A stretch of DNA of 64,000 bases from DAOVXM01 sp963746255 (lineage in GTDB: Bacteria > Chloroflexota > Anaerolineae > Anaerolineales > UBA4823), in assembly GCA_963746255.1 (NCBI GenBank), contig CAVVAJ010000009.1:1240001-1304000 (forward strand), given 5' to 3'. Of this stretch, positions 28,591-37,618 are shown in pieces (positions within the stretch are counted from its first letter, which is position 1; each line of letters opens with the position of its first letter). The notes under the pieces are model-generated. The model did not search any database, had not been told where the DNA came from, and was given only the letters and a program-made list of their open reading frames with translations. The translations under genes were made by a program, and so were the position numbers.

Positions 28591-31209
28591 ATGAAAAACC
28601 TGGTCAAGAAAAGAATTCTCTGCCCATTAATCGTCCCTTTGCTAGCTGGGATGATCGTTTCATGGTCCCAGAGCGGTTTAGCGCAGGTAGAGCGCGTGAA
28701 ATACCAGTCTGGCAACAATTACCTGATTGTGGAATTCCTGGATGATGATCTAGTTCACTTCGAACTGTCCGCTTTCGGGCCAGGCCCTGATGCCAGCGAA
28801 CCGGTGTATACCACTCCCATGGTTTATAAAACTAACTACTCTGGGCCGAGCAGCTTGACTGACGATGGAAATGGCACCTTAGAGACGCCGGAAATTCGAG
28901 TGCAGGTCAATACAAGCAGTCTTTGTTTAACTACCACGGACAAGACCAAAGATCCCGACGTGCGATTATCAACAATCTGCCCCCTCAATCTGGACCAGCC
29001 ATGGAAAGGAATAACCTTTACCCCCGAGAGTTTCACGCACGCCTATGGATTGGGGCAAGAGTTTATTACCCCAGGCTCTTCTGAGGGTGATTGGGTCGGC
29101 CGAGTCCGGTCCCCTGGGGGCGAAATGGGAAACGCTGTTGTCAATTGGAATGGCGGTTTAGTCGGCAATACCCAATTTCCAATCGTTTACTTCGCCGGAA
29201 TTGAGAATGACAATTATGCGCTGTTTATGGACAACCCATACAGACAAAAATGGGATTTTACCAACAATACCTGGACAGCTGAGATGTGGGGCGATTGGCT
29301 GCGCTTTTTTATAATCACCGGACCCGATTTACAAGATCTGAGAAAAGACTATATGGAATTGGTCGGCCATCCTTTAGTACCTCCAAAAAAGATGTTTGGT
29401 CTATGGGTGTCTGAATATGGCTTTGATAACTGGGAGGAATTAGAGGGTAAGCTGAGCACCTTGCAGGGCAACCATTTCCCCATCGACGGTTTTGTTTTGG
29501 ATTTGCAGTGGTTTGGCGGGATTATTCCTGACTCGGACGATAGCCCGATGGGGTCGTTGGCCTGGGACCTGACCAACTTTTCCAACCCAGCGGGGAAAAT
29601 TACTAATTTGAGAGATGCCGAAGGCATCGGGATCATCCTGATCGAAGAATCTTACATCAGTAAAAACCTGACCGAACATACGGAACTGGAAAGCCGTGGT
29701 TATCTGGCGCGCGATTGCGAAACCTGCGGGGCTACCTATCTAGACAGCAATCCTTGGTGGGGTAAAGGAGGGATGATCGATTGGTCAAATGACGCGGCCG
29801 GTTCATTCTGGCACGATTGGAAACGAGAACCACTGATTGAAACCGGGGTGATCGGTCACTGGACTGACCTCGGTGAGCCTGAGATGTACAACAATTGGGC
29901 CTGGTATTGGGGTATTCCAGGCGACCACAAACCATTGCACCAGCAAGGGGATGTTCACAATCTTTATAATCTAAAATGGAGCCAGAGCATTTACGAGGGT
30001 TATATCAAGAATGAACACACTCAACGGCCTTTCATTCTAGCGCGTTCTGGCGCCCCGGGTAGCCAACGATATGGGGTTAGCATGTGGTCAGCCGATATTG
30101 GCTCAAATTTGAGTAGCCTGGCAACCCATCTGAATGCGCAGATGCATATGTCCATGTCTGGGATCGATTATTATGGGGCAGACATTGGTGGCTTCCATCG
30201 GAGCGCATTGGATGGCGATCTGGACGAAATGTATACCCAATGGTTTGCTAATGGGATGGCTTTTGATGTCCCGGGTAGACCGCATACCGAAAATCTGTGC
30301 AATTGCAAGGAGACTGCACCAGATCGTATCGGCGACCTGCAAAGTAATCTTGAAAACCTGCGCCAGCGCTATGAATTGAGTCCTTATATGTATTCTTTAA
30401 GCCACCGCGCATACCTCTACGGCGAACCTGTCATCCCGCCCCTGGTTTATTATTACCAGAGCGATCCTAATGTGCGAGAGATGGGGCACGAAAAACTACT
30501 GGGACGTGATTTGCTGGTGGCGATTGTGGCCGCGTATGGTGAAACTGAACGTAATGTCTACCTGCCGGAGGGGAACTGGTTTAACTACCATACTAATGAA
30601 AAGTTCCATAGTTCAGGTGAGTGGTTCGGTCCATTTCCAGAGTACTTTGCCGGGAATTTCAAACTGCCAATGTTTGCACGAGCTGGCGCTATCATCCCTC
30701 AGATGTACGTTGACGATAAAACGATGAATATCATAGGCAAACGTACAGACGGCAGCAGGCGTGATGAATTAATCGTCAGGGTATATGCCGATGATATATC
30801 GAGCAGCTTCACGCTATATGAAGATGATGGAGAAACTATCGCGTATCAGAATGGAGAAGTCAGGACAACGGTCATCTCCCAACAGCCAACTGGAGATGGT
30901 GTGACAGTTACAATTGAAGCCGCATCTGGTTCCTATATGGGTGCTCCCACCAGCCGAGACAATGTCGTCAAACTTTTCATAAATGATCCCAAAAGCATCA
31001 CTGGTGTCATATTGAATGGTGATGGCCTGCCCCAATACGATACATTGGCTGAGTTTGATGCAGCCTATAATGGTTGGTACAACGCCGGAAACAATCTGGT
31101 TGTGGCTAAGTTCGGTGATATGAACATTACGAGCACAAAGACGTTCGAGTTTCGTTTGGGCAACAATATTTACCTGCCCATTACTCTGAATTCGAACTTG
31201 GACCAGTGA
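28591..31209 (+). CDS. Secreted GH31-family glycosidase
   Basis: Retaining alpha-glycosidase (alpha-glucosidase or alpha-xylosidase type) acting outside the cell. The ATG at 28591 is chosen because a signal peptide begins there (LCPLIVPLLAGMIVSW, cut near GLAQ) with AGAGGC upstream. A beta-sandwich N-domain precedes the TIM barrel, which shows FVLDLQWFGG, the nucleophile Asp in HWTDLGEPEMY and the acid/base Asp in MWSADIG. Further conserved sequence is RYELSPYMYSL. Beta domains then run to the C-terminus NNIYLPITLNSNLDQ, possibly a sorting or anchoring motif. Substrate not predictable. About 872 residues, complete. Confidence 0.9.
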   Translation: MKNLVKKRILCPLIVPLLAGMIVSWSQSGLAQVERVKYQSGNNYLIVEFLDDDLVHFELSAFGPGPDASEPVYTTPMVYKTNYSGPSSLTDDGNGTLETPEIRVQVNTSSLCLTTTDKTKDPDVRLSTICPLNLDQPWKGITFTPESFTHAYGLGQEFITPGSSEGDWVGRVRSPGGEMGNAVVNWNGGLVGNTQFPIVYFAGIENDNYALFMDNPYRQKWDFTNNTWTAEMWGDWLRFFIITGPDLQDLRKDYMELVGHPLVPPKKMFGLWVSEYGFDNWEELEGKLSTLQGNHFPIDGFVLDLQWFGGIIPDSDDSPMGSLAWDLTNFSNPAGKITNLRDAEGIGIILIEESYISKNLTEHTELESRGYLARDCETCGATYLDSNPWWGKGGMIDWSNDAAGSFWHDWKREPLIETGVIGHWTDLGEPEMYNNWAWYWGIPGDHKPLHQQGDVHNLYNLKWSQSIYEGYIKNEHTQRPFILARSGAPGSQRYGVSMWSADIGSNLSSLATHLNAQMHMSMSGIDYYGADIGGFHRSALDGDLDEMYTQWFANGMAFDVPGRPHTENLCNCKETAPDRIGDLQSNLENLRQRYELSPYMYSLSHRAYLYGEPVIPPLVYYYQSDPNVREMGHEKLLGRDLLVAIVAAYGETERNVYLPEGNWFNYHTNEKFHSSGEWFGPFPEYFAGNFKLPMFARAGAIIPQMYVDDKTMNIIGKRTDGSRRDELIVRVYADDISSSFTLYEDDGETIAYQNGEVRTTVISQQPTGDGVTVTIEAASGSYMGAPTSRDNVVKLFINDPKSITGVILNGDGLPQYDTLAEFDAAYNGWYNAGNNLVVAKFGDMNITSTKTFEFRLGNNIYLPITLNSNLDQ

Positions 31210-31317
31210 TCTGATGTCGTTGGTCAACGATCACCAGATTACATCGTATTGGGTATTGTCTAGCGCGGCATTCCAGAGATCAACCCCCAAAAAAGATAGA
31301 CGCAATTGAGGAGGCGT

Positions 31318-31437
31318 TTACTTCCTCTCCGCCTCCACCGACAGCTGCTCCCCATCCGTACTCAGCTGGATCCAGCCGTTCTGGTCGGTGCGCAATTGCG
31401 AGTTATCTACCGCCGCTGCGAGCATTATTCGCGCCAG
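31318..31437 (-). pseudogene. comEC 3'-end remnant C
   Basis: About 38 codons match the ComEC C-terminus: LAAAVDNSQLRTDQNGWIQL and STDGEQLSVEAE with a stop at the matching place. Homology is lost beyond about 31437. It is the shortest of the three remnants, and lies about 108 bases after the glycosidase stop codon. Confidence 0.75.
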
Positions 31438-31688
31438 CAGGCAGATAATGACCCCTGAATAATCAGCCCTCAGATTCAACACGCTGACCGGAAAAGGCAC
31501 AATGGACAGTATGCCCATGCATCCGAGGCGAGCAGCGATTTTAAGCCGTCCTGATCCTACGGCAAGACGCGGCGTGATGGAAGCCTCAAAGAGGTTTGCC
31601 TGTATTCGCCCACCTGAGCTATGACCTTTAATGGTACGATTACTGTAATCCCCTGAAAGGACGACAACGGTTTCACCTGGAGATTACT

Positions 31689-32770
31689 ATGCCAAAAAAT
31701 CCTCTTTTACGTATGCCTGCGTTTCTCATCTTACTGGTTGGGATACTCGTCAGCGCCTGTTCAGCAGCCCAGGCCGGAAGTCCAAACTGTGGCAGCCCTA
31801 ACAACCCCAGATTCACCCAGCCAACCCACCGCAACAATACCACCAACCAAAAAACCAACAGCAACCACTCCTCCAACAGAATCCGCCGCACCTACCGGTA
31901 CCGCCCTCCCACCGACAGATACGCAGACTCCCTCCCCAACGCCATGGCCGCCGCTGAGCGGCAGCGGTGGCGGCGTGCTGGCTTTCGTCGCCGAGCACGG
32001 CGGTATCCCCGGCATCTACGTGATGAATGCCGATGGAAGCGATCAACGCCTGGTGACTGATCAATTTGACACCAATCCGGCCTGGTCGCCAGACGGGAAT
32101 AAGCTCGCCTTCACCAGCCACCGCGGCAATGTAATCGCCATCTATGTGATCGACCTGATCTACCTGGAAATTTGCACCTTTCACCAGGACAAAACGCTCT
32201 CCGTCTCAGCCCGACTGGTCTCCGGATGGAGAAAAAATCGCCCACATCGATAATCCTGCTCACCCGGGGATTGATTATGAGCTGTTCGTCATAAACGCTG
32301 ACGGTAGCAGTCCCCAACAGATCACCGACTCAACCGGCTACCAGACTTATGCGGCGCCGGACTGGTCGCCTGATGGAAGCCGCTTGATTGTAGCCTCGGA
32401 TCAAAATGGCAATAACGATATCTTCCTGATCGATCCGGATGGCTCCAACCTGCAGCAGCTGACTTTCACCCAGTCGCACGAAAGATCGCCAGCCTGGTCG
32501 CCGGATGGGACCCGGATTGCCTTCGAAAGCAACCAGGACGGCAATTGGGAAATATACATTATGAACAGCGATGGGAGTGGCGTGCAGCGCCTCACGGATG
32601 ATCCCGCGGATGATCTGATGCCAGCCTGGTCGCCGGATGGATCCCTGCTCGCTTTCCAGACGGATCGGGATGGCAACTGGGAAATTTATCTGATGGCAGC
32701 CGACGGCAGCAACCCAATTCGTGTGACGAACAACGACTGGAAAGACACCGAACCAGTCTGGAAGCCATAG
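31689..32770 (+). pseudogene. Lipoprotein with Thr/Pro linker and TolB-like PD40 repeats (frameshifted)
   Basis: Signal peptide with lipobox LVSAC (Cys near 24). After a frameshift near 31755-31790 comes a Thr/Pro-rich linker ending SPTPWPP, then WD40-like PD40 blades: GIYVMNADGSDQRLV, NPAWSPDGNKLAFTS. A second shift near 32150-32200 is followed by at least three more blades (DWSPDGSRLIVASDQNGN, AWSPDGTRIAFESNQDGNWE, AWSPDGSLLAFQTD) to a stop at 32768. Rejoined, the protein would be about 360 residues, a TolB-like beta-propeller on the cell surface. Two single shifts suggest either decay or indel errors. Confidence 0.75.
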
Positions 32771-32931
32771 GCCAAGAACCCTGTCACCCTTGAGGCGCCA
32801 ATTGGGAAGTGCGCAGAGATGCGCTAGACGGGAGAAGCTGAAAGCCTCTCTGCGAGAAGAAGGCGGTGGTCTTATCCTGCTGTTTATAGATCCGATCTGC
32901 GTCCACATTCGACATCCTGGCTGTCAGCGGC

Positions 32932-35406
32932 CTATTGCTGCTCCACCGTTACCCACAGCTGATCGCTGTCCGTGCTGAGCTGGATCCAACCGTTCTGGTC
33001 GGTGCGTAATAACGAGTAATCTGCTACCGCCGCGAGCGTCTCCGGTGCAGGACGCCCACGCCAGTCATCAGCAGCGACGCTGAGCAATACGAGCTGCGGA
33101 TAGTGTCTGTTAATCCAATCCGGTGGATTAGCCGGGGCGTAGCCGCTCTCCGGTAGCAGCAGAGCAGTTAGGTGCTTCAATTCGGGATCGGACGCGATAG
33201 CTTGTAGGGTATCAAAATCGATTCCGACTGGAAGTAAAGCGCGGAAGTTTTCCCATTCAAGCAGGAGAACTGCCCCACGCGGGCACACTGCCAGCACCTG
33301 CAAACTCGAACCACCACCCAACTGTAAAGATTGGCCAGTTTCAGCAAAAACCGGTCGCAACCCAATCTCAGCAAAGTACGCCTGCAGATTACGCGCCGCC
33401 CGGCTGCCATGCGTTGAACCTGCCCACAATATCTGCTCAGGTGGGAAGCGCGGCAGCACACTTGCTAGAGAGTCTAGGTTATCATCTCCGGGCGCAGCCA
33501 CCACCAAGTAATCCAGCTGGCGTTTGCCTAAGGGAAGTCGTCGACCCAGAGAGTCTGATAGTTGGCTGGCACTCGATCCGCCATCGACCAGCACAGCCCG
33601 CCCGGTTGGTGATTGGATCAGCAGCCCATCCCCACTGCCGACATCTAGGACTGTCAGGTGCAGCCGCCCATCCGGTGCGGACAGCACCCGCTGCCACACA
33701 CTTACATTCACGACCAGCAGTATTACAAAGACCGCTAGCACCCACTTACGCGAGATCTGCAGTTGAGCGCCCCCCTGTATTGAAAAGCGATCCCCGAGCC
33801 AACCCTCCACCCGAATTCCCTGGAAGGTCCAACCGAACAGCAGTGCGTAGAACAGGACCACCACAACCGCGGTCACCTTCCCCAAGTACCAAATGCCGGA
33901 ACCCACGCTAGCGATAGCCTCGACGACCCGAATGGTGAAAACGACAAACGGCCAGGCCAGGTAAGCCGCCAGCTGCCCAAGCGGCTGGTAGATCATCCCG
34001 CCAACTAGCGCCAGGCCGCCCAAGACCATCACCGCCGGCTGGACGGGTAAGATCAGCGGGTTAGCCACAAGTGAGCTCAGCGAGACCTGGCGGAAGTGGT
34101 AGGCCATCACTGGCAATGTGGTCAGCTGGGCAGCCAGGGTGAACAGCAGGAACTCGCCCACCGGACCGGCAAGGCGCGCTGCTCTTTGCGGCGTCGTGAA
34201 TCGAGTACTGAACTCCTCAAACCAACAGCTCAACGGTTCAGCATATAGGATCAATCCCAAAGTCGCCATGAAAGAGAGCTGAAATCCGATATCCCACAAG
34301 ACATTAGGATCCGCTAGCGCCATTAAAGCCCCTACAAAAAGGAGCGTGTTGATCCCATCCTGCCGGCGCCCAACCTGCCGGGCAAACAGCGCCAATCCAC
34401 CCATAATTGCTGCCCGCACTACAGCTGGTCCACCCCCAACCAGGATGGTATACAGCCCAATCCCCACGATCGCGATCACTGCACCCCACCAGCGCCCGCT
34501 GAAACGACGGGCCACCAGGAAGAACAAGCCAGCCAAGATTGTGATATTAAATCCAGAGATCGCGATGATGTGTGAAGTGCCCGTTGCGCGGAAAGCATCC
34601 TGCACAGTTTCTGGGATTTGACTCTCCACTCCGAGCAAGATACCGGCAAGAAGAGATGCTTCCGGGTCAGGATACAGCTGGTAGACCATCGCCAGCGCTC
34701 TGCGCCGCAGGGCATAGATCCAGCCCAGGGGGAGCTGACCCTGACCGCGCAGCAGCCGGTCGGCACGCCGCGGCTGCATGTAGGCATGGATGCCCTGCCT
34801 GGCAAGGTAGTCACGGTAGGAGAACGCATCCCCTTCCGGAGGTGCCAGCAGCTCACCCTGCAGGCGCACCCGGTCACCGTACTGCCAATCCCCGGATGGT
34901 GCTACCTGTGCTAACAACAAACCCTCGACCGGTACGAACAGCCCGGCCGACAGCAGGCGCAGCTGATCGACCTGGACTGTCAGGTTGGTATAACTGTCGC
35001 GCTGGTCGGGTGGTTTGGCAACAATTCCTTCTAACACGTATTCCTGACCGGAGATGATATGGGTGGTGATAAAACCGGTCGCGCTGAGGTCCGGTCGTCC
35101 GACCTGATAGCGCAGCGCTCCAAGCGCAAGAGTTACCAACAAGACAAATACTGGCAGAGGCGGTTTGTAGCGCGCCCAAACTCCACTGCCGCACACATAC
35201 AAACGGAGCAACCCGAATGGCACTGTGCTGACCAACCAGCGCACCAACCCGGGTAACGCAGTGGGTATGCCACGCAGTTGCCGGAAAAACAAACCCACGA
35301 GTGTTGCGAAGATGGAGATCAGCGCCAAACCAGTGAGGCCCAGGTCGTACTGAGCACCCAGGGTGATGCCAACCAGGAAAGCTATAGACAGCCAGAGCAG
35401 CGGCAT
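32932..35406 (-). CDS. comEC: ComEC/Rec2 DNA-uptake channel protein
   Basis: Inner-membrane channel for transforming single-stranded DNA. Order: N-terminal membrane helices, a DUF4131 OB-like domain (about 95-220), the Competence domain with TGTSHIIAISGFNITILAGL (about 265-285) and NVLWDIGFQLSFMATLGLIL, then a metallo-beta-lactamase-like C-terminal domain (about 575-824). In the last domain LTVLDVGSGDGLLIQ and LVDGG are kept, but the expected HxHxDH motif reads AAPGDDNLD, so the metal site is absent. At 824 residues it is full length. It is the only intact copy; truncated relatives lie at 23682, 26991, 27500 and 31318. Confidence 0.92.
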   Translation of the reverse strand: MPLLWLSIAFLVGITLGAQYDLGLTGLALISIFATLVGLFFRQLRGIPTALPGLVRWLVSTVPFGLLRLYVCGSGVWARYKPPLPVFVLLVTLALGALRYQVGRPDLSATGFITTHIISGQEYVLEGIVAKPPDQRDSYTNLTVQVDQLRLLSAGLFVPVEGLLLAQVAPSGDWQYGDRVRLQGELLAPPEGDAFSYRDYLARQGIHAYMQPRRADRLLRGQGQLPLGWIYALRRRALAMVYQLYPDPEASLLAGILLGVESQIPETVQDAFRATGTSHIIAISGFNITILAGLFFLVARRFSGRWWGAVIAIVGIGLYTILVGGGPAVVRAAIMGGLALFARQVGRRQDGINTLLFVGALMALADPNVLWDIGFQLSFMATLGLILYAEPLSCWFEEFSTRFTTPQRAARLAGPVGEFLLFTLAAQLTTLPVMAYHFRQVSLSSLVANPLILPVQPAVMVLGGLALVGGMIYQPLGQLAAYLAWPFVVFTIRVVEAIASVGSGIWYLGKVTAVVVVLFYALLFGWTFQGIRVEGWLGDRFSIQGGAQLQISRKWVLAVFVILLVVNVSVWQRVLSAPDGRLHLTVLDVGSGDGLLIQSPTGRAVLVDGGSSASQLSDSLGRRLPLGKRQLDYLVVAAPGDDNLDSLASVLPRFPPEQILWAGSTHGSRAARNLQAYFAEIGLRPVFAETGQSLQLGGGSSLQVLAVCPRGAVLLLEWENFRALLPVGIDFDTLQAIASDPELKHLTALLLPESGYAPANPPDWINRHYPQLVLLSVAADDWRGRPAPETLAAVADYSLLRTDQNGWIQLSTDSDQLWVTVEQQ

Positions 35407-35866
35407 GAGCTGTAATTAATGGATATAGCTAGGAGAATCCAATGCTCCCGGCGATGTCACCCACCCGGCTGGTCAGGGGAGCTTGAATACTGGATTAAAT
35501 TTAAATATACTATAGCACAAATTATGCATAAGGTGGCGATGATGGTGAAATACAGCCCGCAATAAACCAATGCAAATTTAGATATCATTAAGAAGTTGCC
35601 TAAACTTACCCGCGTACTTTCCAAAAATACCGGGAATAAATGGAATCTCACGGAACATTAATTCCTTTCGGACGAAGATGAATTGCATTTTTCGGTGCCT
35701 GCAGGGTAAATTACAGCTGAAAACATTATCATTTATGACGAAAGCCGATAGATGTGCTTCAGAATTTGAGGTATGATTCAGGTGCAGTAGATCATCAAAC
35801 ATAGTTGAAAACGGAGCTAATTCTTCTCCATAGCTCATCCCCAATTCATACCGGAGGGAGGCTTGA
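35407..35866. other. Intergenic gap, about 460 bases
   Basis: Between divergent comEC and the fumarase alpha gene. AT-rich, no gene recognised. A strong ribosome site (GGAGGGAGG) at its right end belongs to the fumarase gene. Confidence 0.4.
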
Positions 35867-36175
35867 ATGCAGGATCTCACTAAACATTTCTTGGAACTGA
35901 TCCGCTTAGCAGCGACCGATTTACCGCCCGATGTCGAGGCTGCCTTACGCAAATCAGTAGGTAACGAAGCCGATGGTTCGGCTGCGCGTGGAGCGCTCGA
36001 AACGATCATAAAGAACGTCGAACTTGCGCGCCAAAATTCCACCCCGATCTGCCAGGACACCGGCACACCGATTTTTTACGTGTACTATCCGGAAGGCTGG
36101 AGCACGCGCAAAATTCGGGCGCAGATCGAAATCGGCGGTCGTACAAGCCACCGAACAAACATTCCTGCGTCCTAA
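35867..36175 (+). pseudogene. Class I fumarate hydratase alpha subunit, N-terminal part (frameshifted)
   Basis: Opening of an iron-sulfur fumarase/tartrate dehydratase alpha chain: MQDLTKHFLELIRLAATDLP, then ICQDTGTPIFYV with the first cluster cysteine. The frame is lost after RAQIEI, where one extra base lies in the gaaatcggcgg run near 36130-36140. The rest continues at 36140-36740. Confidence 0.8.
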
Positions 36176-36740
36176 TTCGGTGGATTCGCTCAGCGGTTTG
36201 AATACCGGTGACAATTTGGGCGGCAATTATTTCCCCACGATCCACTTCGAAGAGATCGAAGACGATACGCTGACGGTAGACCTGATGCTCAAAGGCGGTG
36301 GGTGCGAGAACGTTGGCGCGCAATACGCTCTACCCAACAACAAGTTGGGCGCTGGTCGAGATTTGGCGGGTGTACGAAAAGTCGCCTTAGATGCTGTCTA
36401 CCAAGCCCAAGGGAAGGGCTGTGCGCCGGGCATCTTAGGCATCGCTATCGGGGGTGATCGCGGTTCATCGTATTACGCATCCAAAGAAGCGCTGTTCCGC
36501 CAGATGCATGACGAAAACCCCAATCCAGAGCTCGCGGAGCTGGAAGATCAGCTAACAGAAGAAGCCAACCAGATGGGGATCGGCCCGATGGGTTTTGGCG
36601 GTGAGACCACCGTATTGGGGACCAAGATCAAATCGCTAAATCGTTTACCGGCCAGCTACTTCGTGACAGTTACCTATATGTGCTGGGCATACCGCCGGCG
36701 CCGGATGATTTGGCATGAAGGACAGGTTTCCTACCAGTAG
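36140..36740 (+). pseudogene. Class I fumarate hydratase alpha subunit, C-terminal part
   Basis: Continues the previous entry: AVVQATEQTFLRPNSVDSLS, GGGCENVGAQYALP and GKGCAPGILGIAIGG (two further cluster cysteines), FGGETTVLGTKIK and the typical ending LPASYFVTVTYMCWAYRRR. Everything conserved is present on both sides of one shift, so an assembly indel is the simplest explanation and the enzyme may be functional. It interconverts fumarate and malate in the TCA cycle with the beta subunit at 36790. Confidence 0.82.
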
Positions 36741-36789
36741 CCAGTTCTGCAGGGACCAGCTCTCTGCTCAAGAATCGAGGAGTGACGAT

Positions 36790-37413
36790 ATGCGTTCAAT
36801 TACCATCCCTATCTCCGATGACACCATCCTGAGCCTCAAAGTCGGTGAACCCGTTGCGCTGTCTGGCGTTATGATGACCGGGAGAGACGCGGTCCATAAA
36901 TGGATGATCGATACTTTCATTAAGAGTACCCGCCAACCGCAGGGAGATGACCTGCAGGTATATCAGGCGATCAAGCCGCTTCTTGCTGGGGGGATCATTT
37001 ACCACTGCGGACCAGTCGTGTCCGGATTGGACAGTAAGGACTATCGCTTCGTAGCCGCCGGCCCCACCACCAGCATTCGTGAAGAACCCTATCAGGGCGA
37101 TGTGATGAAGCACTTCAATATCAAGGGCGTGATCGGTAAGGGCGGCATGGGACCCAAAACACTGGCAGCCTGCCAGGAAGTTCCTGGAGTATACCTGCAT
37201 GCTGTTGGCGGTGCTGCCTCGCTAATTGCCCAATCGGTGACTAAGGTCCTGGAAGTCTATAAATTGGATTTCGGAGTGCCGGAGGCGATGTGGGTCATTG
37301 AGGTCAAGGACTTTCCCGCGGTCGTCACGATGGATGCACACGGCAACAGCCAGCATGCGGTAATTGCAGAGCGCTCCCATGCTGTCTTGGAAGAACTGCT
37401 GGCGAAATCCTAA
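36790..37413 (+). CDS. Class I fumarate hydratase beta subunit
   Basis: Swivelling-domain partner of the alpha chain. Conserved blocks: SGVMMTGRDAVHKWMIDT, GGIIYHCGPVVS, AAGPTTSIREEP, IKGVIGKGGMG and VGGAASLIAQS. I chose the ATG at 36790, eight bases after GAGGAG, giving 207 residues; an in-frame ATG at 36715 overlaps the alpha gene and adds non-conserved residues. It is the second gene of the fumarase operon. L-tartrate dehydratase is a close alternative, but fumarase is the more general role. Confidence 0.9.
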   Translation: MRSITIPISDDTILSLKVGEPVALSGVMMTGRDAVHKWMIDTFIKSTRQPQGDDLQVYQAIKPLLAGGIIYHCGPVVSGLDSKDYRFVAAGPTTSIREEPYQGDVMKHFNIKGVIGKGGMGPKTLAACQEVPGVYLHAVGGAASLIAQSVTKVLEVYKLDFGVPEAMWVIEVKDFPAVVTMDAHGNSQHAVIAERSHAVLEELLAKS

Positions 37414-37482
37414 ACCCGCGTTTTTCTGCCCGATTAACCAGATGTGCGCGGGCAGACCATAATGTCCCAATCTCTAACAGCT

Positions 37483-37510
37483 TACCGCCTGGGGTTCCAG
37501 GCGGTATTTC
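37483..37510 (+). terminator. Hairpin terminator after the fumarase genes
   Basis: Ten-base perfect stem taccgcctgg (37483-37492) / ccaggcggta (37497-37506) with a four-base loop, followed by tttc. The short T-tract makes it moderate. Confidence 0.6.
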
Positions 37511-37618
37511 ATGCTCATGAAAAAATCCTCTCCATTCCCAGCCCCGCTTGTAAACGCAATTAATAGGATTAAGCGCCCGCCGCGCCGCACTAATCTTCAA
37601 AGGTAATATCGCCCTGAC

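Noticed and set aside
35578..36066. 162-residue minus-strand frame across the fumarase start
   Set aside because: Antisense to the conserved fumarase alpha N-terminus and continuing into AT-rich intergenic DNA; no motif.
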